From Kiritimatiellia bacterium (GTDB lineage Bacteria; Verrucomicrobiota; Kiritimatiellia; RFP12; UBA1067): a stretch of 34,726 nucleotides of DNA. Location of the stretch: NCBI GenBank assembly GCA_018399555.1, contig JAGYOL010000011.1, positions 1 through 34,726 of the forward strand. The letters run 5' to 3'. Below the pieces are notes generated by a model. It was not told the DNA's origin. It did no database searches and was given only the letters and a program-made list of their open reading frames with translations. Numbering within the stretch: the first letter of the stretch is position 1; every line of letters starts with the position of its first letter. The position numbers were made by a program, and so were the translations under genes. Below, one piece after another: positions 17,912 to 26,727 of this stretch.

Positions 17912-18865
17912 TCAATCATAATCAAATTCCTCACCGAGATCGAGATCATGACCGCGTTTCTCGAGGATACTCCAGAGCAGCTCTTTGCTGACCTGATAAC
18001 CTGTGCCGCACATGTGGCAGATGATCTGCGTCGGCTGATCGCCGTGAATCATATCTTTCAGATCAGCATCGGGCAGTCCGCTGACCATTCGGGCAACCCG
18101 GTCGAAAGAGCAACGGCATTTGAACTCCAGTGCTTCGGAGTGGTTGCTGCGCAACTCTTTTATGCCGAGTGCAGCGCAAATATCTGTAAAAGTACATTCA
18201 TGCTCAAGCACCTCATCAAGCTTACCGTCGGCGATACTACGCACCAATTTATTAAAGCTTCTTTTATCGCCATCAGGCATGCACTCCAGCAGAACAGCTT
18301 TCGAATGAATCAGCCCCGATTGCGAAGCAAGCGTATTGAGTCGCAAAGTCACGTTGCGCTGCAGCGATTTGATGAAATACTCCATCAAGCCCTCCTGCAG
18401 GGAAGCCGGAACGACATTGATCATAGCACTGGAGAGTGTTTTGCCCGGAACAGAACGTACAACACTGAGTTCGCCCATTTTGCCGAGAATATCGCGTACG
18501 TCATAGCTCTCACGTGCATCCAGCTCGTTGAGAACCTTGTTATTGGTATAACCGCGCAAACCCCCGCCGGCGATATTCTCGACCAGTATCCCCGCAACCG
18601 GTCCCGATACCCGGAAACGCAAAGTCACCGTCTCTTTCGGCTTACTCAACTCCGCACCGATCAACGCCACGCAGGCCAGCGCCTGTGCTTGAACTATTCC
18701 TGCGCAGGGTCCGCAGAGATGGCTGCGTTCAAGCGTACGGGCTGGGCCGGTCACATCAACATAAATCATCGATATTTTTTTTTCGGTCAGAGCTGACTCT
18801 CTGACACCTGGCAGACATTCATCCATAACGCGGGTATTATAGCGAAACGAGGTATTGACGTACAC
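17912..18865 (-). CDS. hslO: 33 kDa redox-regulated chaperone Hsp33
   Basis: Hsp33 fold motifs and the C-terminal CXC...CXXC zinc switch: 'FKCRCSFDRVARMV...TQIICHMCGTGYQVS'. Confidence 0.88.
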   Translation of the reverse strand: MYVNTSFRYNTRVMDECLPGVRESALTEKKISMIYVDVTGPARTLERSHLCGPCAGIVQAQALACVALIGAELSKPKETVTLRFRVSGPVAGILVENIAGGGLRGYTNNKVLNELDARESYDVRDILGKMGELSVVRSVPGKTLSSAMINVVPASLQEGLMEYFIKSLQRNVTLRLNTLASQSGLIHSKAVLLECMPDGDKRSFNKLVRSIADGKLDEVLEHECTFTDICAALGIKELRSNHSEALEFKCRCSFDRVARMVSGLPDADLKDMIHGDQPTQIICHMCGTGYQVSKELLWSILEKRGHDLDLGEEFDYD

Positions 18866-18934
18866 GATGTTTTTTAACGACTAATCCGTCACATCTGAGT
18901 TGTGACTGAAAATTTGAACAGACACCGGCCTCCG

Positions 18935-21049
18935 TCAAATCTTCCGGGTATTACGCTCTCTGCTTTTTTTAAAAGATTCCGTCACCTTGGAGATAAAGAG
19001 TTTACGCATCATTTCCAGATCATCCCGCTGCTGCTCGAGCGACCACAGCACAAAATTCCAGCGTCTTTTGAAAGAGTAAGCACCCGGCAGACGGGGATTG
19101 AAATTATCAAAGGCGTCACGATTGGAAGCGTAGCGCCAGTATATCTCGCGGCTTTTGCACTCAAAGCCGCTGAAAAAGAGGTCGGCGCACTCGCTGAAAG
19201 AAACAATGTCGCGGTATTCAGTCACAAAGCTGACCAGCACCTGCGCGAATTGATCAAGATAAAAATCATAAACAGCGGCGATATTATCTTCCGTAAAATT
19301 TGTATCAGGCCAACCCAGCACACCCCGTAACGAACAGATCATGACCTTTACAGGCAGTTCTCTGCCGCTTTTAACATCATAGCCGATCTCGAAGATTTCC
19401 TTGCCCTCGCCAAAACGGCAGCTTTTTGATGCGGGTATATACTTTTTCATGACAATATTCTGAGCTGCAGCGTTGCCAAGCAAAGATATAAGAGCCAGGA
19501 TAAAATTACTTTCCTGTCCATAATTTTTAACAAAGCTTCCACGCAGACGTTCCGATGAATCTTCCGGACAGATGATATCCAGCGGTTCACCAGCGCAACG
19601 CTGACGAAGAAAATATTTCATGTGATGCACGCCTTTGCTGTCAAGACGGTTGAGCAGACGATACTCACCTATATCGACGCCTAGAGCTCTGAAGGCATGC
19701 ACTCTGACAAGCAGATAGTCACCATAGCCGGCCTTGCGCTGTGCCAGGCCCTTCTCGATCATACTCGAGCGCAGCGGGCGGCGGTTGGTTTTAAAAACGA
19801 TCTCGCGGGTACGGACTTCCTCGCGGGCTTTCTGGTAGCGATCGCGCAGTTCATACACATTGACATCCTCAATGATTTCACCGGCACTCAGCATCTGTTG
19901 AATATTGTAAATCAGAACCTTGGTACGGTGGTCGACCCCGGGATGGAAATCGGGTCGATTATTACGGAAAGTCGCACCCGGCAGAGCGGCGCGTCTGGCG
20001 TCGAAAGCCGCGCTCAAGTTGATCGCGTCGATCTGATATATCTCACCGGAAAGATGCATATACATGGTCTCAATAAACTCATTGCTCGTTTCATCGGCCA
20101 ATTCCGGACGTTCAAGGCACTGCTTTATGATGTAGCAGATTTCAATCAGACGGACTTTAATCATTTTGGCGGTGAGCGAACCGTGCTCGATATCGGTCAG
20201 CAGTGCTTCCAGTTCAGGAATCACAAAGGTCTCCGCCGTGCCCATCCGCAAGCCGAAAATTTCGATTTCATGATGGTTGTTAATTTTAACAGCGCGCATA
20301 TTGGAGTGCAGCTGTCCTTTAAAAACACCAACCATCTCGTGCAGAGCGGCGACAAACAAATCACGGTCGTTTTCGATCAGTTTGATCAACTCGTGAAATT
20401 CATTATATGACAGAAAGTGAACACCTCCCGAGCTGTGATAATAACGCAGAGGCGAATGGATGGTAGTGCGGCTTGAATTAAGTGCCGCTATCATTTCAGC
20501 CCGCGTCCAGGCTAGCGGCTTGATGCGCCACTCCTGACCAAGTGCGCGGTAGCTCTCCAGAACAAAGAGATTCCTGTCGGCAAAGATAATTTCATTCAGG
20601 CAGAAACCCAGACTCTGCAACCACTGATCGGCGTTGATGATGCGCTCAGTGTGCACCTCGCGCTGTGATATCTCGATTAAGCCGTTCACGACATTGCCGC
20701 AGATAAAGTTGTTTGTGATAACTGCCGAGCGACGTTGCGGTCTGACGGTGCCGAGATTCCAGAATGCGCCGGTCAGCAGAGGAACCGAAGCGACATTGTG
20801 ATTGCCGCTGGTCAGAGTCAGAACGTAACCGTGGGCTCCGCGTGCGATATCTGATTTTTTCACCACCAGCAGAGGAGCGCGCTGTTCAATATTTTTCAGT
20901 GTATGTTTTTCGAAAATGAAGGTGTCGCTGCCCCAGTCAAAACCGCAAAAAATGTGTGTGCGGCCTAAGAACCGGAAGGAGACATCATTTTCTTTGGGCC
21001 TAGCGTCTTTGGTAACCCGCTGTATGAATTGTTTTACTGCATTCATCAA
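18935..21049 (-). CDS. Hypothetical protein, 704 aa, family unknown
   Basis: Long ORF with varied, protein-like composition. Its start overlaps the stop of the upstream nucleotidyltransferase/kinase gene by 4 nt (21046-21049). No family recognised. Confidence 0.85.
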   Translation of the reverse strand: MMNAVKQFIQRVTKDARPKENDVSFRFLGRTHIFCGFDWGSDTFIFEKHTLKNIEQRAPLLVVKKSDIARGAHGYVLTLTSGNHNVASVPLLTGAFWNLGTVRPQRRSAVITNNFICGNVVNGLIEISQREVHTERIINADQWLQSLGFCLNEIIFADRNLFVLESYRALGQEWRIKPLAWTRAEMIAALNSSRTTIHSPLRYYHSSGGVHFLSYNEFHELIKLIENDRDLFVAALHEMVGVFKGQLHSNMRAVKINNHHEIEIFGLRMGTAETFVIPELEALLTDIEHGSLTAKMIKVRLIEICYIIKQCLERPELADETSNEFIETMYMHLSGEIYQIDAINLSAAFDARRAALPGATFRNNRPDFHPGVDHRTKVLIYNIQQMLSAGEIIEDVNVYELRDRYQKAREEVRTREIVFKTNRRPLRSSMIEKGLAQRKAGYGDYLLVRVHAFRALGVDIGEYRLLNRLDSKGVHHMKYFLRQRCAGEPLDIICPEDSSERLRGSFVKNYGQESNFILALISLLGNAAAQNIVMKKYIPASKSCRFGEGKEIFEIGYDVKSGRELPVKVMICSLRGVLGWPDTNFTEDNIAAVYDFYLDQFAQVLVSFVTEYRDIVSFSECADLFFSGFECKSREIYWRYASNRDAFDNFNPRLPGAYSFKRRWNFVLWSLEQQRDDLEMMRKLFISKVTESFKKSRERNTRKI

Positions 21050-22989
21050 GCCATTTCCTGTTTGTCAGCCGCCAGGCGAAGCTGCTCACGGACGATCAGC
21101 TCTTCCGCGAGTTCGCCGACGGCATTGAGATCGGCGGCATCAGCCGCCTCGAGAAGATTTTCAAGAGCGGGCAGAATATGTACGGCAAACTTACGGTGGC
21201 CAGCACCCGTCAGACGTCCGAAAGCACCGAGACACTGCACCAGCCGCTGCACCGCCCCTTTGAAAAACAGAGCAATGAAATCGGCATACTCAGGCATCAG
21301 AGCGGCGTATTGCGCTGCAAGCCTGCAACGCAGAGCAGCATCAACTCTTACATAGGGGTCATACAGCAGCGCAGCCACATCGTAAGCCGGCGAACCGAAA
21401 CGCATACCCTGATAGTCGATGAAACGGCAGCGGCGTCTGTCAAAAAGTATGTTGCTGGATTGCAGATCGCGGTGGATAACGCAACGGCTGCCGCCGCAGA
21501 GTTCAACGGCGATATCGCGCAGTTCACACTCAACTTTTTCAGGAAGCTTTTCATATCCCAGTCTGTCACAGAGCAGGTGTTTCGCAAACAGGGCATGCTC
21601 CCACTGGTAGAGTGCCAGATCGAAAGAGGGCTCAAGCTCGGCGTCAGACTTCAGAACCGCCGCAGTTGCGTTACGATGGAAAACCGCCACTTTCACAAGA
21701 AGCTCACTGTAAATCTCCCGAACCTTACCAGGTGTCGCTGCAAGTTTGTCGGCCAACGACATGGTACCGGCATCCTCCAGTACAACAGTATTTTTATCTT
21801 CTGACCTATGGAGCAGTTGAGGCACCGGCACTCCAGCTGCGGCAAGCAGACGGGTATGATCGGCATAACGTTGATTTTCGGCACGTCCACCGTCGTCCAC
21901 AATAAACACAGCTCTATCTTTTCCATAGAAGCCGCGCCAGAAGCGACGATTTGAACCACGCTGACCGATAAAATCAAAGGCACAGATTTCCGGCTGCCAT
22001 CCGAGAGCCGCAGCAGCTTTGATCACAGAGTTTTCGCCAATCAGAGATCCCGGCACGCAGCAGGCACATTCTATCCGTCCGCCAACCTCACCCCCCTGCA
22101 CCACAGAGTTTTTCAAGTTGGCATCACTGCCCAGCACGGTATTGCCGAAGACAACGCTATCTATGCCGCGTACGCTTTCGTCAATCTGCAAGCGATTGCT
22201 TATGCAGAAAAAAGTTCTGCGTTTATCGCTGAGACGATCACAGGTTATATCGTAGAGTTCAGCACCCGGAGCGTCGGAAAGAAAGCGGCGTTTGGTCTCC
22301 ATATGTATCTTACGGTAACGCTCGATTGTGCCGGCGTCATTCCAGTAACTGCCGGGCACCGTGACTCCCTTCAGGAAGAGATTGGAGCACATGGCATTCT
22401 GATAGGCATCCACCAGAGTTGAGAACCCCTGTTGCGGAATAAAATCAAATATCCGGGGTGAGAGCAGCTGCAGACCGCAGAAGGTGTAGGTGCCCTCGAC
22501 TCCCGGCGAAGGACTGCGATAAGAGGTGATGCGTCCGGAACGGTCAAGCTCAACAGTGCGCGGACCGCTCACGGCGGTAACCCAGCAGGCGCCGAGCAGC
22601 TGCGGCAGCGAGTCGTAGACGGATGCAATCTCTTTCAGATCAATTGAAGCGGCGATATCAGCGTTGACAACCCAGAAAGGTTCCAGCGCGAAGAAATCCC
22701 GCCACGGCGGTAACGCTCCGCCGGTTCCCCTGATTTCATCCTCGGGCGCAAAGTGAAGACGAACTCCATAATCTGTTGCATCGAGATGCTCTTTAAGCCG
22801 GTCAGCCTGCCAGTGGGCATTAACAACAATCTCTGAGACACCGGCGGTTCTGAGCATCTCGATCACACGATCGAGCAGCGGGCGTCCCCACAGCGGCAGC
22901 AGCGGTTTGGGCAGAGTGGCGGTCAGCGGGCGCAGGCGATTGCCGAAACCGGCTGCGAGCACAAAGGCTTTGGCTGGCAGTTTTTTCAT
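21046..22989 (-). CDS. Bifunctional sugar nucleotidyltransferase / aminoglycoside-phosphotransferase-like kinase (MurU-AmgK-like fusion)
   Basis: N-terminal NTP transferase 'KAFVLAAGFGNRLRPLTATLPKPLLPLWGRPLLDRVIEML', a middle segment resembling a left-handed beta-helix, C-terminal APH-like kinase 'CVIHRDLQSSNILFDRRRCRFIDYQGMRFGSPAYDVAALLYDPYV'. Confidence 0.85.
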   Translation of the reverse strand: MKKLPAKAFVLAAGFGNRLRPLTATLPKPLLPLWGRPLLDRVIEMLRTAGVSEIVVNAHWQADRLKEHLDATDYGVRLHFAPEDEIRGTGGALPPWRDFFALEPFWVVNADIAASIDLKEIASVYDSLPQLLGACWVTAVSGPRTVELDRSGRITSYRSPSPGVEGTYTFCGLQLLSPRIFDFIPQQGFSTLVDAYQNAMCSNLFLKGVTVPGSYWNDAGTIERYRKIHMETKRRFLSDAPGAELYDITCDRLSDKRRTFFCISNRLQIDESVRGIDSVVFGNTVLGSDANLKNSVVQGGEVGGRIECACCVPGSLIGENSVIKAAAALGWQPEICAFDFIGQRGSNRRFWRGFYGKDRAVFIVDDGGRAENQRYADHTRLLAAAGVPVPQLLHRSEDKNTVVLEDAGTMSLADKLAATPGKVREIYSELLVKVAVFHRNATAAVLKSDAELEPSFDLALYQWEHALFAKHLLCDRLGYEKLPEKVECELRDIAVELCGGSRCVIHRDLQSSNILFDRRRCRFIDYQGMRFGSPAYDVAALLYDPYVRVDAALRCRLAAQYAALMPEYADFIALFFKGAVQRLVQCLGAFGRLTGAGHRKFAVHILPALENLLEAADAADLNAVGELAEELIVREQLRLAADKQEMA

Positions 22990-23052
22990 GCTGGCTTCTC
23001 AGATAAAATATTTAACTCCCTTTTTTTAAGGCAAAGCTGGAAAAAGCAGCAC

Positions 23053-23081
23053 TTGCCGGACTACACACCTGAATCCGGCAA
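23053..23081 (-). terminator. Putative hairpin terminator of the 23086-23898 gene
   Basis: Perfect 8-bp inverted repeat TTGCCGGA (23053-23060) / TCCGGCAA (23074-23081), just after the minus-strand stop at 23086. A T-rich stretch (ctttttcc) follows about 8 nt later on the minus strand. Confidence 0.4.
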
Positions 23082-23085
23082 ATTG

Positions 23086-23898
23086 CTAGAAGGGACGTCC
23101 GTTAAAACGCTGCTGGCGCTGCACCTTCATCTTGGGTTCTTCGAGGTGCAGCGCATACCATTCATCACCGAAAGGAGCATTGGAAAAGTGCTTTATCCGG
23201 TTGTTGGCAAGGTGATCGCGGTTGCGTTTGAGAAATTCGTTTTCTGTCTTTTCACAGCCGTCTATCAACACTTTGTGCGCCTGGTCAATCTCGCCGCGTT
23301 GAACAAGAATCCATGAGTAGAGCGCGTATATCAGAACTCCCTGATCAGTGCGTACCCGACCGGAGTGTTTTTTAAAAAGCTTTTCGATACCCTCATCACC
23401 GCGCATATACATGCGGGCCATTTTGATGCAGGCCATCATAGGATCGAGAACCATGACAGTGGGCATCAGCTTGTCGACAGCTTTGAAATCCTTGTTCATC
23501 CAGTGCAGCTGCAGCCGCAGGGCGTTGATCTGTTTGCGCATCAACGGCGCCCAGCGGTCGAATTTTTCCAGTCCGGCGGAAGCATCAAGTGCCTTTTTTA
23601 TAAAGACGGCCTGCTCCTTCTCAATGATTTTACGCGCATCCTTCACAGAACCGGGCGGTTTTATCTGCCATTGACTGACCTTTTGCTGCAAATGGTTTTT
23701 ACCGTTGTTCAGAACACTCTGCACCTTTTCCATCTCCGACTTCACCTTGCGTTGAACCAAAAAACCCAGAAGCAGCTGCGCGGCAAGAAATACCAGCACT
23801 CCCCATAAAACCGACCAGCCGCCGGCGGCCGCGCCGCCGTACCACAATGCGAGTCCACTTGAAAAACCGAAAATCAGATTGATCGCCAAAAGATACAT
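23086..23898 (-). CDS. Hypothetical membrane-anchored protein with TPR-like helical repeats
   Basis: Two N-terminal hydrophobic segments followed by a helical region 'ALRLQLHWMNKDFKAVDKLMPTVMVLDPMMACIKMARMYMRGDEGIEKLFKKHSG...ALYSWILVQRGEIDQAHKVLIDGCEKTEN'. Confidence 0.75.
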   Translation of the reverse strand: MYLLAINLIFGFSSGLALWYGGAAAGGWSVLWGVLVFLAAQLLLGFLVQRKVKSEMEKVQSVLNNGKNHLQQKVSQWQIKPPGSVKDARKIIEKEQAVFIKKALDASAGLEKFDRWAPLMRKQINALRLQLHWMNKDFKAVDKLMPTVMVLDPMMACIKMARMYMRGDEGIEKLFKKHSGRVRTDQGVLIYALYSWILVQRGEIDQAHKVLIDGCEKTENEFLKRNRDHLANNRIKHFSNAPFGDEWYALHLEEPKMKVQRQQRFNGRPF

Positions 23899-23951
23899 AG
23901 GTTAAAAACCTCCTTGAAAGTTGTCCGAATCATAGCATAACACTTTTGCGC

Positions 23952-23979
23952 TTGTATATCCTGTTTATTTAACCATAAT
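23952..23979 (+). promoter_or_regulatory. Putative promoter for the zinc-dependent dehydrogenase gene
   Basis: TTGTAT (23952-23957) - N16 - CATAAT (23974-23979) in the AT-rich divergent intergenic region. Confidence 0.3.
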
Positions 23980-24047
23980 ATATGGCTCATTTCGAGTTCC
24001 CTTTAAGGGCGTATAAATAATTAACTTAAGCATGAAGAGCTGAGACT

Positions 24048-25334
24048 ATGGAAACACTGGCACTACGATTATATGGCAAAAAAGATCTGCGTCTTGAACG
24101 TTTTGAACTGAATGAGATCGGTGATGATGAGGTATTGGCTGACATTGTGACCAACAGCATTTGCATGTCGGACTATAAAGCCGCGATGCAGGGAGGCAGT
24201 CACAAACGCGTTCCCGATGATGTTGCCGACAATCCGATCATTCTTGGTCATGAGTTCTGCGGCAAACTGCTGCAGGTCGGTAAAAACTGGCAGCATAAGT
24301 TCAAACCGGGTCAGAAATACGGGGTGCAACCTCAAATGAACATCCCCGGACGGGAACTTGAGGCACCGGGATATTCCTTCCCGTATATAGGCGGTTATGC
24401 AACCCGGATTGTGATACCTCGTGAAGTTCTGGAGCTTGATTGTCTGCTTTCATACGACGGCGACGCCTACTACAAATCATCGATCGCCGAACCGGTTTCG
24501 TGTATTGTGGGTGCCTATCGCTGCAGCTATCATTTCAAACCGGGTGAATATGTACATCAGATGGGCATTCGAAACGGCGGCAGCATGGTTGTTCTGGCAG
24601 GGGCCGGACCGATGGGACTCAGTGCCATAGATCTGGCTCTGCACGGACCTGAACATAAACCGGCGCGGCTTGCAATCACCGATATTGATCAGGCGCGGCT
24701 GGATCGTGCCGCCGAAATATTCCCGGTGGAGCATGCCAGAGAGTGCGGAGTCGAGCTGCACTACCTTAATACCGCAGGAGTGGACGATCCGGTCGCATTT
24801 ATCAAAGCGGCCAACAACGGTGAGGGCTATGATGATGTCATGATTTTCGCACCGGTTCCGGCTTTGGTCGAACAGGGTTCCGCGCTGCTGGGTTACACCG
24901 GATGTATGAATTTCTTTGCCGGCCCCTCCACTCAGGACTTCAAAGCGTCGATCAACTTCTATGATGTTCACTACATGGGACATCATGTTGTGGGGTCATC
25001 CGGAGGCAACACTCAGGATTTGCAGGACTCCATGAACTATGCGGCCAGAGAACTGATCAACCCATCAGTCATGATCACACATGTGGGAGGAATCGACTCG
25101 GTTGAGAAAACCGTGCTCAAACTTCCCGAAATCCCCGGCGGCAAGAAGCTGGTTTACACCCACGTTTCCATGCCCATGACTGCAATTGCCGATTTTGCCC
25201 GGCTTGGAGCAGAAGACCGGTTCTTTGCCGATCTCGACGTGATCTGCCGGAAGCACAACAATCTCTGGTCCACCGAGGCGGAGAATTACATTCTGACCAA
25301 GGCGCCGCGTCTGGAAGAGGATGCATCACTCTGA
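24048..25334 (+). CDS. Zinc-binding dehydrogenase, SorE (L-sorbose-1-phosphate reductase)-like MDR family
   Basis: MDR-type 'NPIILGHEFCGKLLQVGKNW', Rossmann 'VVLAGAGPMGLSAIDLALHG', 428-aa length. Confidence 0.82.
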   Translation: METLALRLYGKKDLRLERFELNEIGDDEVLADIVTNSICMSDYKAAMQGGSHKRVPDDVADNPIILGHEFCGKLLQVGKNWQHKFKPGQKYGVQPQMNIPGRELEAPGYSFPYIGGYATRIVIPREVLELDCLLSYDGDAYYKSSIAEPVSCIVGAYRCSYHFKPGEYVHQMGIRNGGSMVVLAGAGPMGLSAIDLALHGPEHKPARLAITDIDQARLDRAAEIFPVEHARECGVELHYLNTAGVDDPVAFIKAANNGEGYDDVMIFAPVPALVEQGSALLGYTGCMNFFAGPSTQDFKASINFYDVHYMGHHVVGSSGGNTQDLQDSMNYAARELINPSVMITHVGGIDSVEKTVLKLPEIPGGKKLVYTHVSMPMTAIADFARLGAEDRFFADLDVICRKHNNLWSTEAENYILTKAPRLEEDASL

Positions 25335-25356
25335 AAAATCCGAGCTGATCTGATCA

Positions 25357-25953
25357 ATGATCGCATACATCAAAGGTATTCTGGCTGAAAAGAATCCATC
25401 GCTGCTGATCGTGGATGTGGGCGGCGTGGGTTATGAAATCTTTGCATCTCTGAATACCTTTGATCGTCTGCCGCCTTGCGGTTCGGAATGCAAGTTGCTG
25501 ACCTACCATCATATCCGTGAGGACACTCAGATACTCTTCGGTTTCATTGACGCCAGAGAGAAGGAGATGTTCGAACTGCTGCTGGGCGTCAGCGGGGTCG
25601 GCGCACGCACAGCGCTCAGCATTCTGAGCGGACTGACTGTGGCCGAACTCTCACTCTGCATCTCTGAAAACAATATCAAGCGAATCAGCTCGGTGCATGG
25701 CATCGGCAAAAAAACGGCTGAGCGGATTCTGGTTGAACTACGTGACAAGATCAATCCCTTTGAAGCGCTCGCAAGCTTCGACAAGGTCGGCACACAAACG
25801 GCAACTGTTATGCGTGATTCCGTGATGGCATTGACTTCACTGGGGTTCGCTCAGGAGAAAGCTACCAAAATGGTTCAGTCCGTACTGGAGAAAGAGAGCA
25901 GCATCAGCGACACCGAGGAGCTGCTGCGTAAAGCACTGAGCGGCGGAAGGTAG
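25357..25953 (+). CDS. ruvA: Holliday junction branch migration protein RuvA
   Basis: 'MIAYIKGILAEKNPSLLIVDVGGVGYEIFAS', 'LLGVSGVGARTALSILSGLT', 'ISSVHGIGKKTAERILVELRDKI' and the C-terminal UBA-like domain. Confidence 0.96.
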   Translation: MIAYIKGILAEKNPSLLIVDVGGVGYEIFASLNTFDRLPPCGSECKLLTYHHIREDTQILFGFIDAREKEMFELLLGVSGVGARTALSILSGLTVAELSLCISENNIKRISSVHGIGKKTAERILVELRDKINPFEALASFDKVGTQTATVMRDSVMALTSLGFAQEKATKMVQSVLEKESSISDTEELLRKALSGGR

Positions 25954-25980
25954 CCGCCAGGCAGCTGCGAAACACTGCAA

Positions 25981-26727
25981 CTATCGTTTTTCCGGCGGTG
26001 AGCCATTGCGCGCCGCCCACCGGGCCTGGCGAGCGACCCCCATCATGATCGAAACATCATCATCGGTGAAAACGCCGCGTGAAAAAATGCGCTGGATGCC
26101 CTGCATCATATGATCGGCCTTATCCTCTTTCATAAACCCCACCTCAAGCAGCATCGAGCGCCACATATCGGTAAGATGCAGCTTGCGCTCTGAAAGCGCT
26201 GGTTCAGATTTTTCAAGCGGCGGCTGATATTGTCCGGTGGCCGAATAAATTTCGTAAGCACAAATCAGAACAGCCTGAGCCAGATTCAATGATTCGTAAC
26301 CGGGATCCACCGGTATGCGTATCAGATGGGTACAGCAGGCGATTTCCTCATTACTCAATCCTTTATCCTCACGTCCAAAAACCAGGGCCACACTGCTCTG
26401 CTCTGCCAGAGTTAAGAGTTGCGGCGCAATTTCCGCAGGTGTTTTGACATGCTGACGGTAGAGGCCGCCGCGTGCGGTTGTACCGGCAACAAAGGCGCAA
26501 TCAGCCACTGCTTCACGCAGCGTCGCATATTCGCGCCGCTGTTCAAGGATGTCACGCGCATGAACCGCGAACATCTCCGCCTGTTCCCAGTTACCATCCA
26601 GCGCGGGCGCGGCCAGAACCAGATTACGCAATCCCATATTGGCCATAGCGCGGCAAACCTGACCGACATTGCCGCAATAGAGTGTTCCCACCAGAATTAT
26701 TCGTATGTTATCCAGCACATTATTCAT
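25981..26727 (-). CDS. trmJ: TrmH-family RNA methyltransferase, TrmJ-like
   Basis: 'IRIILVGTLYCGNVGQVCRAMANMGLRNLVLAAP', 'VALVFGREDKGLSNEEIACC', 'IPVDPGYESLNLAQAVLICAYEIY'. Start overlaps the dinB stop (26724-26727). Confidence 0.9.
   Translation of the reverse strand: MNNVLDNIRIILVGTLYCGNVGQVCRAMANMGLRNLVLAAPALDGNWEQAEMFAVHARDILEQRREYATLREAVADCAFVAGTTARGGLYRQHVKTPAEIAPQLLTLAEQSSVALVFGREDKGLSNEEIACCTHLIRIPVDPGYESLNLAQAVLICAYEIYSATGQYQPPLEKSEPALSERKLHLTDMWRSMLLEVGFMKEDKADHMMQGIQRIFSRGVFTDDDVSIMMGVARQARWAARNGSPPEKR

Noticed and set aside
17852-18796. 314-aa + strand ORF opposite Hsp33
   Set aside because: Antisense shadow of a recognised Hsp33 with intact zinc-switch motif.
19697-20410. 237-aa + strand ORF opposite the 704-aa unknown
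   Set aside because: The 704-aa frame is much longer and coupled to its neighbour by a 4-nt overlap; this is the more economical interpretation.
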